Assembly (NCBI GenBank): GCA_905221605.1
Contig: CAJNDS010002823.1
Location: 591,001 to 655,000 of the forward strand
Length of the DNA: 64,000 nucleotides
Reading direction: 5' to 3'
From: Symbiodinium natans
Taxonomy: Eukaryota > Sar > Dinophyceae > Suessiales > Symbiodiniaceae
Both the position numbers and the translations under genes were made by a program. Shown one piece after another: positions 10,712 to 22,290 of the stretch. Position 1 is the first letter of the stretch. Every line of letters begins with the position of its first letter. The notes beneath the pieces were generated by a model, which saw only the letters and a program-made list of their open reading frames with translations, did no database searches and was not told where the DNA came from.

Positions 10712-11686
10712 CTCGGCCCCAAGCGCCTCACGGGGTGACTCGGTGAACGATGTCGGGCAGAGTTCTTGATTCGAACTGTCGTAGACATTCATCATTTCGA
10801 CTGACAGCGAAACCGCCAACCACAATAGTAGGCATGGCGCCCCGCAAGCCCAGAACTTCAAATTCATCGAGCCCCCCCAAAACCCTAAACCCCAAACCCC
10901 AAACCCCAAACCCTAAACCCTAACCCCTAACCCCAAACCCTAAACCCAAACCCCCCCCCCCCCTCAATATGGCCTGAGGCTCCACCTTCTTTGGAGGGGG
11001 ATGGATGCAGGCCCACCTTGGCACGGACCAAGGGCGGTTTGCAAACAGAAAGGGCACCACCCTATCTTCGGAAACCCTCAAGAGAAAGGGTTTAACATTT
11101 AGGGTTTAGGGTTGAGGGTTTAGGGTTCCTGAGGGGCTTGGAGGTTCGGGTCTCTGGCACCTGGGTAGAAGGTTTTTGCATTTTGATTTTAGCCAGAACT
11201 AACTAGGCTCCGGGGATTCGGGTTGGGGCTTAGGGTTCAGTAACGGCGGAGCAGCCGAGACCTCGATGACACCCGGAGGACACATAGGAGGTATCTTGTT
11301 CTCAGGCATGCCCCAAAGCACGTGATCCGACAAACCCCATCAGCATGAAAGACCCGACCGAGAGGCACCATGGGCCAGTATGGTTCTCGGTACCTAATTC
11401 CATAATGTCGTGTAACTTAGCAGCCCAACAACCAGATCATACTAAGGCCCTTTTTGGGAGTGGTTGCTTAAATGAGGAACCCCTAGCACCAGCAACAGGC
11501 AAAAGGGTACCACTGCGCCACCAAGGTAAGTAAAACGCAACATATCCTCCAAGCAGCCCTCTAACCCGCATCATCTCCATAGCGCTCGCAGGCTTAGAGT
11601 GCAGGGTTTCGGGAAAAGACACCAGGATGGCCCTTAAAACCCTCTGAACAAAGTCTTCCTGAAGATGATCCTCTGAAACACAACAT
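10712..11686. other. Spacer with CCCTAAA and TTTAGGG words
   Basis: CCCTAAA/CCCCAAA array at 10878-10956, a short TTTAGGG array at 11097-11130, and unassigned sequence. The 10957-11096 island is open in several frames without clear splice sites. Confidence 0.4.
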
Positions 11687-11795
11687 GGTAGCCCAGCAAC
11701 CATATTATGATAAGGGCACCCTCTTTTGGGGTTGGTTCTTTTGGAAGGGAAACATAAACAACAAAAAGGGTAAAGGAAAACCACTGGGCTATCAA
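11687..11795. mobile_element. Family B element, diverged
   Basis: TAGCCCAGCAACC at the left and CCACTGGGCTATC at the right. The centre keeps AAGGGCACCCT and AAAAAGGGTAA. Confidence 0.5.
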
Positions 11796-11889
11796 GACAG
11801 CAAGGGCAAATGCAAAAAATGCCCCAGGGTCCTGCCGAGAATCGTTTTGCTACGGCAAGGGTGTGGCCGGACAGTTAGTTTACTAGTAA

Positions 11890-12029
11890 TTGCTTAAGAA
11901 CCCTCAAGAAAAATGAAAATGAATGAATAATACAAACCTTCCTTATAAGGGTGATATAAGGATTAATGTTTCTTTATAAGGGTGATATAAGGATTAATGT
12001 TTCTTTGTTCTGTTGGGGTTCTCAAGCAA
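11890..12029. mobile_element. Family F element with internal 31-bp tandem duplication
   Basis: The arms are TTGCTTAAGAACCC and GGGGTTCTCAAGCAA. The centre contains two copies of a 31-bp unit (TATAAGGGTGATATAAGGAT and on), which explains the greater length. Confidence 0.65.
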
Positions 12030-12160
12030 ATAGTAGTCTAGCCACTTTCTTGGGAACATGTCCTTGTCGATGCTTGTGCATTGCCTCTGTTTACCCGCTA
12101 GGATCACAAGCTTGCTTTTCAGGGAGGGGCGTTTTCTTTGGTTTTAGGGTTGTGTATAGG

Positions 12161-12262
12161 AAACCCTAAACCCTAAACCCTAAACCCTAAACCCTAAACC
12201 CTAAACCCTAAACCCTAAACCCTAAACCCTAAACCCTAAACCCTAAACCCTAAACCCTAGGG
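12161..12262. repeat. Pure CCCTAAA array
   Basis: About 14 perfect head-to-tail units, ending at a palindromic CCCTAGGG. It is followed by complex sequence with a (CT)n run at 12341-12368. Confidence 0.9.
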
Positions 12263-12368
12263 TTTGTCTGACTCATGAGCGAGCCTAAGCAGCAGTCTGA
12301 GGTTGGTTCCCCTCCGCTGCTTCCCGAAACTCAGGTACAACTCTCTCTCTCTCTCTCTCTCTCTCTCT

Positions 12369-13058
12369 GGCTTAAAGGCTTCAAGCCTTAAGAGACTTGG
12401 GCTCCAGGAATCTTGAAGAGCCTTAGCCCGGAGACTCCAGGAAGCTAAGCCCGGCCAGTTCCATCCAAAGCCTATTTTAGATTTCCTTACGACATGAGGC
12501 CCCAAACACTTCTCGTGACTGGCAGCCCACGGGCCAGACCGTTTCGCTTTAGTAGGTTTGTTTTGGTCCCTGCCATAAGCCTAACGCCGGGGAAGCCTAG
12601 CAAGGAAAGCTTCAGGCCGTAAGGCCCCCAAAGGCTTGAGGACTTTCGGGCCTGGCTGCAGATCTGAAGTTGGATGGCTTCCCCCGCCCCAAAATTTGTT
12701 TGGGAGAGAGGGGGGGTGGGAGACCCCAAACCCGAAACCCTCAACCCTAAACCCTAAACCCAAGGCCCGGGCAGCCGTGTCAGGATCGCCACGGACCCCG
12801 TAGCGCAAACCACCGCGATGGTCATGGGTATCCTGAACCAGTCAAGGGACTTAGGGTTTAGGGTTTAGGGACCTTAGGGGTTCTTCTATAGTATGTGTTG
12901 GCATCTACCTTACAGCTTGATTCCCACGGTTGACATGAAGCAACGGTTTCAGCAGGTGTCCTGAAATTCTTTCAGTCAGATGCCTTGCGCACCACTGAAC
13001 CCTCAACACTAAACCCTAAACCCGGAACCCTGAATTCACTTCCTTGAACCCTAAATAC
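12369..13058. other. Spacer with one ambiguous island
   Basis: The island 12761-12845, between CCCTAAA and TTTAGGG, has a good minus-strand acceptor (CCCTTGACTGGTTCAG|G) and donor (TTGG|GTTTAGGG). However, three frames on the minus strand and one on the plus strand are open, so I list no exon. The rest is unassigned. Confidence 0.4.
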
Positions 13059-13145
13059 CGGCCATGGCGCAGCATGCCCACCGCACCGTCAGACTGCCGT
13101 AGCTTGGCGAGGTCGCCCTGAAAGGCAGCCTGCCCGATGGCCGTT
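13059..13145 (-). CDS. Candidate internal exon
   Basis: Acceptor ACCTGCCTTAG|A and donor GGCCG|GTATTTAGGG enclose 87 bp on the minus strand. The frame reads TAIGQAAFQGDLAKLRQSDG then AVGMLRHG. The donor runs straight into a telomere-like unit. Confidence 0.5.
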
Positions 13146-15345
13146 CTAAGGCAGGTTTTGTGTCTTATAAGCCCTAAGCCCTAAGCCCTAAACCCTATAA
13201 ACCCTAAACCCTAAATTGGTTTACAAGCCTCTAAAACCCCTCTGGGTTTAGAATTTAAAGGCAACCCGTAGCTCTCTTCCTAGCCGTTTTGGGTTTGGGG
13301 GTTTAATCCCCAGAGATCTCGTGGGGAAGCGCTTTTTTGGTAGAGGGAGCTCAGGTAGGGGGGGGGGGGGGGGGGGAATTTGGTCCATGGGACCCCTGAG
13401 ACACAGAACATGGGGTTTCGGGCCTGAGAGGAGGTTTCATGGGTTTGAGAGTTTGAGGTTTCAGGGCCTGCGTGGACCTTGAGGGTATGTATAGGGTTTA
13501 GTACAGGGCTTCGGCTCTCTGGGAATCACAGGGGGGTTTAACGGTGGTTGCTCGGTCAGCGCGATTGTCACCAATTCCAACCCCCCCCCAAGTTCTATCT
13601 CCTTGGAGCGAGCAGCTTTGCGGTATTCGTACCACTTGTCATGCGGTGGTGTTGACTTTCAACTGTTGTGAGAAACTTTCTGCTTGACGGTTTACTACTA
13701 CTTGCTTAAGAACCCCAAAAGAATGCAAAATAATATTCCCTATATTACCCTTAAGAAGAGTCGGCGTCAAAATTACTTGTTTAAGCCTTGCTTTTTTTCA
13801 ATTAGCGCGTCCCGTATCGTTTTCCATGTGTTTCACCTGCCGCATTTTTATCCTCTCGTATCGTACAACCCCATCATTTTAGCGCGCCCCCTATCGATCC
13901 TCGGGGTTTTGCTGCAACAACTACCCCTTCTACTAAAATAAGGAAGCGGTAATGTTGCACCCGGTTTAGTATCGGCCCCTGCTTTAAAGACAAACTGGCC
14001 GAATTATTCAGGACATGCTGACTGTTTGGGAGTCCCTCTTTAAAGACAAATCGTCCGGGCGCCGTAAGAAAATTCCACGTGGCGCGCCTTTAAAAAAGAT
14101 AACCGGGCATCGCTGCCCCTTTTGAACCTATCTAAACTCCTCCCTATTAAAAACATATGAGCCCCCGGGCCGTGTTATCACAATCCCATCCACCCCCGCG
14201 ACTGCTCAGGGGGGGGGCGGGGGGGGGCACACTAAACCGGGAGCAACATTAATTTTGACCGCGTCATAGATTTTCTCAAGGAGTAAGATATCCGTCGTGC
14301 CGACGGGCGGGGTTCAAACCTGGGTTCTGCGGAATCGGCTCCGGTTCTGAGACCTTCCTCTACTACCCTAAGGGTCCATGTTCCTAAATAGGGAATACTT
14401 GGGCCTTAACGTAGCTGCTTTACAGGGACTGTTGGGCCCAAGTATATAATTATGAGGTACATGGGCCCTTAGGGTGATAAAACACTAGTAACATGGCTGA
14501 AGTCAACCTGCAACAGTCTGGGCTGATTTCGAGGAGGCTGATGGACAGGAGGCATCATGATGACTCACAACCCCTTCACTTTGTATCACCCCAAAGAAAG
14601 GCTATCGGATGGCCATGTACTCATTGGCAATTCCAGCCAATGGTTATCTTCTGTTGCGGAGCAGCAGGGTCCTAAAGTCTACTCACTCAGAACGGCCAGC
14701 GTAAGCTGGTAACTGTGTCGCGCAATTTAAGTTGAACAACTTGCAGCGCGGGCAGTGGTATACACCAGGCTAGAAGTACACATGACTTTCTGACCGTTGA
14801 TTTCGAACATTGGCCATGAACCTTACGAAACCTGCAAACCCGACCTTCTACCTAAGCCCGTATGTCCGTTCCTAGCACACTATACCGTACGATTGAGTCA
14901 TTACCCTAAACCCTAAACCCTAAACCCTAAACCCCAAACCATGAAAGCAAAACAAATGACAATGTTGGCATCCAAATCTTGTGTCAAGGAGCGAGAAAGG
15001 CTTCTGTGCCAATTCCCTGCGCAGCGAACTCCATGAGAAGCCAAAGCCCAGTGACGGGGCTGTTCCTCGGCAAAAGCTGCCCTAGACCCTAAACCCTAAA
15101 CCCTAAACCCTAAACCCTGAACCCGGAACCCTAAAACCTAAACCCTAGACCTTACTTAGGTTACAGTACTGAAGACCCTACTCATAACTACCCATGAACC
15201 TTCAGGTACCTCTAAGCCCTACAAACCCTGAACCCCCGAAACTCGACCCTAAACCCTAAACCCTAGAACCACTGAGCCCCTTGCCGTCCTGGGGCTCTTT
15301 GTGGCAACTATGTTGAGTGTTCTACACTCCGTTCACAGGGACTGA
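13146..15345. other. Spacer with fold-back remnants
   Basis: CCCTAAA words at 13170-13215, a G-run at 13359-13377, a half family F copy near 13703-13770 (TTGCTTAAGAACCCC arm only), a family E copy (14372-14470), and CCCTAAA arrays at 14903-14940 and 15084-15150. No gene is recognised; the 14493-14675 frame is unsupported. Confidence 0.45.
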
Positions 15346-15535
15346 GTATGGGGTAATTCCCAGAATAGGGGTACTTTTTATCCCCCAAATAGAATAGAAT
15401 CAAAAGGGACCCCCCCAACAAGGGTACCGAATATGGGGTTTGTCGAAAATAGGGGGGCCCTAATATAGACCATCGCGGGATTCACTTATCAGGACAACCC
15501 CAGTAAAGTACCCCGAATTTCGGAAACCCCCCCAT
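15346..15535. mobile_element. Family D fold-back element(s)
   Basis: Repeated blocks of AATAGGGGTAC, CCCCAACAAGGGTACC and ATTTCGGAAACCCCCC in opposed orientation; probably two overlapping copies. Confidence 0.45.
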
Positions 15536-15987
15536 AATTTTACCTTAAGCTGCAAAAGGATTCCTATGAAATGTACGACTACATTCGGTAATCCAGGGGA
15601 CTAAGGCTCAATGGCTTCAGGGGTCTACAGCTGCGACCCCCAAGAATCCAGGCCAGAAAGCCGAAACCCTTACAGAAAGTATTGCTGCGGAAAGTTGAGA
15701 GTCGAGGGTACCCTCTTTAAATGCTTGTCCCATTTGGGGGGCACCCAAGAAGATTCAGGGGCCGTATTCTTAACAGGCACCGGGTAGGCTCGATTCAAGG
15801 TCCGGGTCATAACCATCATAAATCCTAGGCCCGAGGCCCCATGAGACCCCTAAGCCATTCCGAAAACGCAAAGAACCCCAAACCCCCATACGGGTTTAGG
15901 GTTTAGGGTGTCGGGTTAACCTAAGACCCCTAAAACCCTAATCCGGAAAATTCCGGAGCCCTTAGCTCTGAAATTCAGCTCGGCGTC

Positions 15988-16110
15988 ATGGCCACGGCTA
16001 GGAAAGCAGCAGCCGAGACAACGGACATCCGCGGATCCTGCACCCGAGTTGCGAGGCGTGGGGCTCTTGCAGCCTTTGCTTTTCTGTTCTGCAACTGCCC
16101 CCGCCCCCCA
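15988..16110 (+). CDS. Possible first exon (weak)
   Basis: The plus strand has an ATG followed by MATARKAAAETTDIRGSC and a hydrophobic stretch (ALAAFAFLF). The minus strand has a competing reading after GTGCAG|G (MSVVSAAAFLAVAMTPS, stop). It is unclear which, if either, is real. Confidence 0.2.
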
Positions 16111-16445
16111 ATGGACCGAGAATGTCTAAACCCTAAACCCGAAACCAAAACCCTAAACCCTAAACCCATCTAAATCTCGAAAGCCTGAACCTTCTGAAGC
16201 CAATGCCGGACATCGGGAAAGCCATTCTGCCAGCAGAACCAGCCCCAACCCTGACCTCCTTCCTCTCAGCTTGAGCTTGCCAACGGACTGCTTGAACAGA
16301 TACACGCGCCAATGTCCACAATAATAATCCGACAGTTCGGGCATGAGTACTTGAGCGTTTCGGATCACAAGGGTACAAGGAGCCGCTCTCCGCAATGACC
16401 CTGAACCGCCACAAGCCCCAAAACCCTGCAAAATTGGAGTCCGCA

Positions 16446-16580
16446 CCTCCCCCCACCCCCCCACCCCCACCCCCCCCCCACCCCCCCCCCCCCCCCCCCC
16501 CCCCCACCCCCCCCCCCCCACCCCCCCCCCCCCCACCCCCCCCCCCCCCCACCCCCCCCCCCCCCCCAACCCCCCCCCCA
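16446..16580. repeat. C-rich simple repeat, (C6-12 A)n
   Basis: About 135 bp of C-runs broken by single A, i.e. G-rich on the minus strand. The Gly- or Pro-rich frames across it are artefacts. It may form G-quadruplex or i-motif structure. Confidence 0.92.
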
Positions 16581-17321
16581 ACTCGCGCCATGCCTGTGCT
16601 GGCGCCCAGTCTGGTAGGTAGGACCTGGTCCAGCCGGAGGTGGGCTTCTGAGAGTGCTCAAAGATCTAGGAGCTTGCTTGCTTGGGATTGTAGGCCTCAC
16701 GGCTTCGCTGGGCTTAGGGTTTCGGGGCTTAAATTGCGGGTTTTTTGGGTTTTAGGGGGTCCTGGATCGGCCTCTAGTTTCAAGGTTTTTTTTTTAAGCA
16801 ACGGGAAGTGACATCCTGAACCCATAAAACCTAGCTGTACCCTGCCCCCTCAAAGGCAAAGAGGTGCTTGAAGCTTCAAGGCGAAGGTATGCGTGCATTT
16901 GAAAAAGGGTTTTGAACACAGCTTCCTGAGATTAAGTCTACATGAACCTCCAAGCGGAGCTCACAAGCCTACTGCCAAACCTGCACATTAGCAGCAGCAT
17001 AGCTTCATAGTCGGCCATTTCCCGGAGCTGTGCTCGGATCTTCCGTTTTCGCCCAGGAAGCCCCCCCTTCCCTAGAGACAGAAACCAAGCAGTGTGTGCC
17101 TAGGTTGGAAGCCGGCATCCCAAATAGCAACCTCCAAGCGCAAAGGGTAAAACTTCAACGTTCGATCCAAGTGCTGGTAGATCTCACCCAGGATAGCGCC
17201 CAGTGTTGCACCTGCGATGTGTCAGGGGAAGAGGCCTGGTTGTTCCACAACTCGCTCCACAAGTGTCTAGACCCTAAACCCTAAACCCTAAACCCTAAAC
17301 CCTAAACCCTAAACCCTAAAC
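16581..17321. other. Spacer
   Basis: No gene or element is recognised except a CCCTAAA array at 17271-17321, directly beside the 17322 exon candidate. Confidence 0.4.
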
Positions 17322-17370
17322 CCAGAAACAGTGACGGTTCCTCAACCTTCAAGGCCCAGGCCTCGACCCC
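17322..17370 (-). CDS. Candidate internal exon between arrays
   Basis: Acceptor GGCTTGACTGCATAG|G and donor TCTGG|GTTTAGGG enclose 49 bp on the minus strand. The frame is GVEAWALKVEEPSLFL. The CTTGACTG upstream of the AG also occurs before the acceptor-like AG near 12824, and may be a branch-point motif. Confidence 0.42.
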
Positions 17371-17390
17371 CTATGCAGTCAAGCCCCCTA

Positions 17391-17695
17391 TAGGGTTTAG
17401 GGTTTAGGGGTTTAGGGTTTAGGGTTTAGGGTTTAGGGGTTTAGGGTTTAGGGTTTAGGGTTTAGGGATTTAGGGTTTAGGGTTTAGGGTTTAGGGGTTT
17501 AGGGTTTAGGGTTTAGGGTTTAGGGGTTTAGGGGTTTAGGGTTTAGGGTTTAGGGTTTAGGGTTTAGGGTTTAGGGTTTAGGGTTTAGGGGTTAGGGGTT
17601 TAGGGATTAGGGGTTTAGGGTTTGTAGTAGACCCACTGTCAAGGCCCTATAGGGTTTAGGGTTTAGGGGTTTAGGGTTTAGGGGTTTAGGGTTTG
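17391..17695. repeat. Long mixed TTTAGGG/TTTAGGGG array
   Basis: Alternating 7-mer and 8-mer units, with a duplicated block near 17625-17705 (GTTTGTAGTAGACCCACTG occurs twice). Confidence 0.85.
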
Positions 17696-18852
17696 TAGTA
17701 GACCCACTGCAAGGCAAGGGTCGTTGACCCTGAATGGCCCACGACACCCAAAACACGAGAATGGAGGTCCCAGAGCGCAGGCCTAAACCCTGAACACCAG
17801 GCTTCGGACGTTGGAGCTGTAGAAACCCGAAGAAACCCTGCGAAAACGTGCAAAGAGGCCCAAAAACCCCCAAAAGCCTCGTGACGGTTCTTACACACCC
17901 TAAACACAAACATGCAAAAACCCCAAACTGTAAACCCCACGCCGAAAAATCCAGACAAGCCTCATGATAATCCCTACACACGCTAAATATTTCTTGTACC
18001 TCCAAAAGGACACCCGGTATATACACTCACCAATTGACTCACCAATCTTAAAAGGAACTTTTGTACACTCACCAATAACAGTAATATAAACCCTGCTTCA
18101 TATCAAGGCACCCAAGGAGACCGAGGGCGTGAGCGTCCCACCAGCCGCGCCCGCGCCAATCGCAGCAGCTGTCATCAGCGCTTTGAGCCTTGACCATCGG
18201 GTTTAGGGTTTAGGGTTTAGGGTTAGGGGTTGAAAGGGTTTGGGTTTTAGGAGTTCAGGGTAGGGCTTAGGGGTGAATAGGGTTTGGGGTACAGGGTTTC
18301 AAGTTCAAGGGTGTAGGGTTTTTAGTTTATAGGGTTTAAGCTGTAGAGTTCCCACGGTTACTGGATTCTGGATAGCCTTTGGGCGTGAACCTTGAGCACA
18401 CACGTTTGTGTGTGTGCTAGTTTCCCATGGCAACCTCTACCAGCCAACCCCAAGACATGTTTCAACTGAAGCCCTGTCGGACCCCACAGAGGCTTGCTGC
18501 AAGGAAGCTCCCAAAACACGGCATCCTCCCCCTCTAAGCCCGAAGCCCTAAAGACCCCAAACATCTAACTCAGAACCCAAAACGACAAAGATGCACCCAA
18601 AATTACAATCATCCTTACTGTAGAAACTCCCCGAAAGGGTTTAGGGTTCAGGGGGAATATAGAAGCCTTATTGTCGGATGCCCGCACGTCCATGGGTAGC
18701 TGCACATGGGGTTTAAAGAAAGGTAGCTACAATACCTTATCACTGGCTATAACCTTACTTAGGGTACTTATGCCCCCTAAACCCTAAACCCTAAACCCTA
18801 AACCCTAAACCCAAAACCCAAAACCCTAAACCCTAAACCCTAGACCCTAAAC

Positions 18853-18920
18853 CCAAAAGGGTAGCCGAGACACACCAGGAGCATCCCAAGAACCCAGGTC
18901 TGGCGCTGGCGCTTCATGGC
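18853..18920 (-). CDS. Candidate internal exon, hydrophobic
   Basis: Acceptor CCCACAACGAG|G and donor TTTTGG|GTTTAGGG enclose 68 bp on the minus strand. The frame reads AMKRQRQTWVLGMLLVCLGY, which looks like the start of a membrane helix. Confidence 0.4.
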
Positions 18921-19096
18921 CTCGTTGTGGGAGCTGGTGCTTTCGGGTCTAGGGTTTAGGGTTTAGGGTTTGGGGTTTTGGGTTTAGGGTTTAGGGTTCA
19001 GGGTGTTAAAGTAGGGTTCGAAGTGCCCTAAGTATGGATATAAGTACAGTTACCCTACGTATAACCCTACCTTTAACTACCCATGAACCTCCTAGT
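18921..19096. repeat. TTTAGGG array and family C element
   Basis: Array at 18952-18995. A family C copy at 19010-19096 has AGTAGGGTT and TAACTACCCATGAACCTCC. Confidence 0.6.
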
Positions 19097-20504
19097 CGGC
19101 GATCCCAGTCACAATCTCCGCCAGCGCCCGGCCGTTGCCAAGGAGGCTCGGGTATGTTCGGCTCAGAACAGCGAGCACCACAAAGGACCTCGAGATTGGG
19201 GGCAACTGCACAAGCATACCGACACCCTAAACCAAAACATCCACAAACACAACTGCCCTGAGCTCTGAACAAAAAGAACTGGCATAAAGCCTAGAACCAA
19301 AAAACCGGAACAACCCGCATGAATCCCAAGACCTACCAACGCCACCGCTGCGGCACGGTGGGCCTCCGGGGGATTGAGGAGACGCTCTCTTGGGCTGGTG
19401 CTTGCTGCAGTTGCTGCCGGGGGAGTATGGGAATTTACGATAGTAAGGGGCCCCGAATAGACCCCCAAAGAGCAGGTTCCCCTGATAGTAAGGACCTGAA
19501 AAAGGTGCGCCAATAAGAACAACGGGCCAAGGAACTTGTCGCTGGAATAAGTGTGGTTATAAGAAGGGAAACTGTAGATACAATTGGTTATAACCTTATT
19601 TCGAGTACGTATAACCCTACGTATAGCTACCCATGAACCTTCAACCCGTGCTTCATCCGAACAAAGGCCTTGTTAAGTGCACAGGCACTCCACACAGATC
19701 CTGCAAAGCCCTGTTCAAAGAACATCTTACATGAGCCCCTGAACCGTAAACCCTAGACCCGAGAGGAACCTAGGAAGAAAAGGGGTGCCCTTTTCGTTTT
19801 GCCGGGGCTGAAAAGGGAACCGAAGCACGAAGAAAAGGGAATAGGGGCCTGCTCTGGGCCTCAGAGCCCCAAACGCGTCTGTCCGAGTCGCAAAGGCATG
19901 AAGATAAGGATGGTCCAGTCCCGATCACCTTCTGCTTGGGCCTGGTATTGGGGGAAAACGGGGGGAGGGGGGAGTCTGGGGCTTGAGGGTCTAGGGCCTA
20001 AGGTTTTGTAGGGGAGTTTAGAGCTTAGGGTTTGGGAGTTGCACAGTAGAGGGGCGTGCTTGTTGGCGCTTGTTCGCTGAATTTAATACTTGCTGGTGGC
20101 TCCTATGGCAATGTGGAGCTTGTGGTTCCCCATACGGGACCATAATTTTGGGGGACTTGCCATTTGGGCCTGAGTTGCTTGGGGTTTAAGGGGGTTAGGG
20201 CTCTTGGGTCTTGGGCGTTTAGCGTTGCAGGCTTTAGGGTTTAGGGCATGGCCTGTGCCGTCTTACCCGCAAGTGCAGAACTTCACATTCAGCTACTCCC
20301 AGAAAGATTTGAACGGCCAGGAACTTGAGGGTCTGGGGTTTAAAACTCAGTTTGGGCTTAAGGCTTACAGGACAGAGACACGATACTCCCCTTGCAGCCA
20401 TTTGACAACATTATGTGTGCACATCCTCTTGGGGATTGTCTAAACAAAACATAGTCCCGATGCAGTCTAAGCCCGAATGGACCTATGGAACACAGCCGGA
20501 TTTA
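19097..20504. other. Spacer with another family C element
   Basis: A family C copy lies at 19550-19646 (GTGGTTATAAG ... TAGCTACCCATGAACC), and a family B-like fragment near 19776-19860 (GGGTGCCCTTTTCG ... GAAAAGGGAATAGGG). Otherwise unassigned; the overlapping frames at 19006-19520 are not supported. Confidence 0.45.
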
Positions 20505-20726
20505 CCCTAAACCCCAAACCCTAAATCCCAAACCACAAACCCTGAACCCTAAACCCTAAACCCTATAGAAACCCTAAAACCCAAAACCCTAACCCTAAAC
20601 CCTATAGAAACCCTAGACCCCTAAACCCAAAACCCCTAAACCCCTCAACCCTAAACCCGCAAACCCCTAAACCCTAAACCCTAAACCCTAAACCCTAAAC
20701 CCTAATTCCCAAACCCTAAACCCTAA
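20505..20726. repeat. CCCTAAA array, variant-rich
   Basis: A long array with CCCTATAGAAA and CCCAAAA variants. It directly abuts the donor of the 20733 exon candidate (on the minus strand it reads GTGGGTTTAGGG). Confidence 0.8.
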
Positions 20727-20732
20727 ACCCAC

Positions 20733-20783
20733 CTGCTCCCAGTCCGTCTCGTCCAGCTCCTCGGGTTGACCTCCCAGCCGGTC
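20733..20783 (-). CDS. Candidate internal exon with consensus donor
   Basis: Acceptor GGTGTCTCTGAAG|G and donor GAGCAG|GTGGGTTTAGGG bound exactly 17 codons on the minus strand, DRLGGQPEELDETDWEQ. CAG|GTGGGT is close to the eukaryotic donor consensus, and the intron then goes straight into TTTAGGG. Confidence 0.52.
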
Positions 20784-21132
20784 CTTCAGAGACACCAGGG
20801 TTCGGTTTTAGGGTTTAGGGTTTAGGGTTTAGGATTAAGTATTTAGGGTTTAGGGTTTAGGATTTCGGGTGGGCTTTTAGGGGTCTGACGGGTTTCCATA
20901 GGGCTTCATCGTGTTTTGTTAAAGGGGGTTGAGGATAAACCCTCAGCCCATGGGGCTACTTCTAGCTCCACATGAACCTCCGAGTAATGCTTGAAACTAC
21001 GAGGGTTTAGGGCTTAGGATCTCAATTAATGGTTGACAGCTCACTCACCCCTTTCTCGCGACCATAGGATTATAGCTCTCATGATAAGGCCTTTGTTAAT
21101 AGAATAAGTGAGCCTGCGAACGGGCGCTCTTT

Positions 21133-21290
21133 GTATTCTCTTTTTATGCGCCCCTTAAACACTATTATCTTCTTTCAACTAATCTCAACAGATACAAGTG
21201 AATGAAATGAACGCGTGATCTGTGAATTAGCGAAAGAAAGAAGATAATAGGGGAAAAAGGGGGTCATAAAGGAGAACACGAAGACAATAC
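21133..21290. repeat. AT-rich inverted repeat
   Basis: Left arm with TATTCTCTTTTTATGCGCCCC ... ACTATTATCTTCTTTC; right arm with GAAAGAAAGAAGATAATAGG ... GGGTCATAAAGGAGAACACG. The arms are about 50 bp, imperfect, and separated by about 50 bp. Confidence 0.6.
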
Positions 21291-22177
21291 CAAAAGCCCC
21301 AACAAATGCACTAATTCATGCGCACAGTACGCTTATAATATAGTACATTTATTGGGTTTTTGGGGTTCACTTCGTTCACTTATTCTTCTATTCTTTGCGT
21401 TCACATTGTTCACGCTTTATTAATACTAACCGGGTGTGGGACGCATGACACTCATTCCCCTTTCTTCACGGGCCGGTTTTACTGTGTGGGAAGATCTCAA
21501 AGAGTGCGGTGAACTGCCAACTTGTCCAGCGGTTACACTATTAATGGGGTTTTTTGACCAATCATCGGTTAACCCTTGATTTGTGGTTCGCCAAGGATAA
21601 CAGGTTCTTGAATCCCAAGAGCTCCTACAAAAGGATTCTGATGGCACCTCCATGTCGGCTCACTTGTTTCGTTCAATCATTCAGGCGTTTTCGTGCTTCA
21701 CTTATTCATTACAAAACGCCCTCATTCATTCACTACACTTTTAGTATTCTTGCGCATTCATTCATTCTATTCATTGCTCAGGGTTTACGTTTCGGGCGCC
21801 TAAGGGTTTGGCGACCTGCCTACACTCTCCCTCCCACACAAGATTGACCCGAAAACTTCGAGGGTTTCGGATTTGGGATTTGGGGGTTTAGGGTTTTGGG
21901 TTCAGGGTTCAGGGTTGGTCTGCGGGTTTAGGGTTCAGGACGTCAACTGCAGTGTAAACCCTCTACAATCAATGCCCGGGCGGTCCTGAACGAAGATGAG
22001 GCCGTCTGCCTTTCCTGCTAGAAGGGGCGAGGGACGCAGGCAACGCGCAGAGATAGGGGTTTCGGGAATAAGGGGTGTGAGGCTTCTGGATCCAGAAACC
22101 CTAAACCCTAAACCCTAAACCCTAAACCCTAATTGAACCCTAAACCCTAAACCCTAAACCCTAAGCTTTCAAGTACT
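21291..22177. other. AT-rich spacer and arrays
   Basis: Contains GTTCACTTCGTTCAC-type words and CATTCATTC runs (21360-21780), similar in style to 39290-39780. A TTTAGGG-like array (21880-21930) and a CCCTAAA array (22095-22165) follow. Confidence 0.45.
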
Positions 22178-22279
22178 TTAGTCCAAGCTTCGGACAACTG
22201 CCACTTGCTCCCGGTAGATGCTCCCGTTGGCGTCTCGCGTCAGCCACACGTTGTCACCTCGGAAGATCCAGAGAGCCCC
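22178..22279 (-). CDS. Candidate 3'-terminal exon
   Basis: After an acceptor CAACCTCCGAAG|G the minus strand has 33 codons and a TAA: GALWIFRGDNVWLTRDANGS then IYREQVAVVRSLD. The composition is that of a folded protein. The other strand is open but Ser/Arg-rich. The family is not recognised. Confidence 0.5.
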   Translation of the reverse strand, partial: GALWIFRGDNVWLTRDANGSIYREQVAVVRSLD

Positions 22280-22290
22280 CTTCGGAGGTT

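Noticed and set aside
12761-12845. Island with good minus-strand splice-like edges
   Set aside because: Open in four frames on two strands with equally plausible peptides, so no exon was called.
14493-14675. 60-codon frame starting MAEVNLQQSG
   Set aside because: No splice sites, arrays or motifs support it; likely chance.
16153-16811. Gly-rich and Pro-rich reading frames
   Set aside because: They arise from the C-tract with spaced A and carry no other domain.
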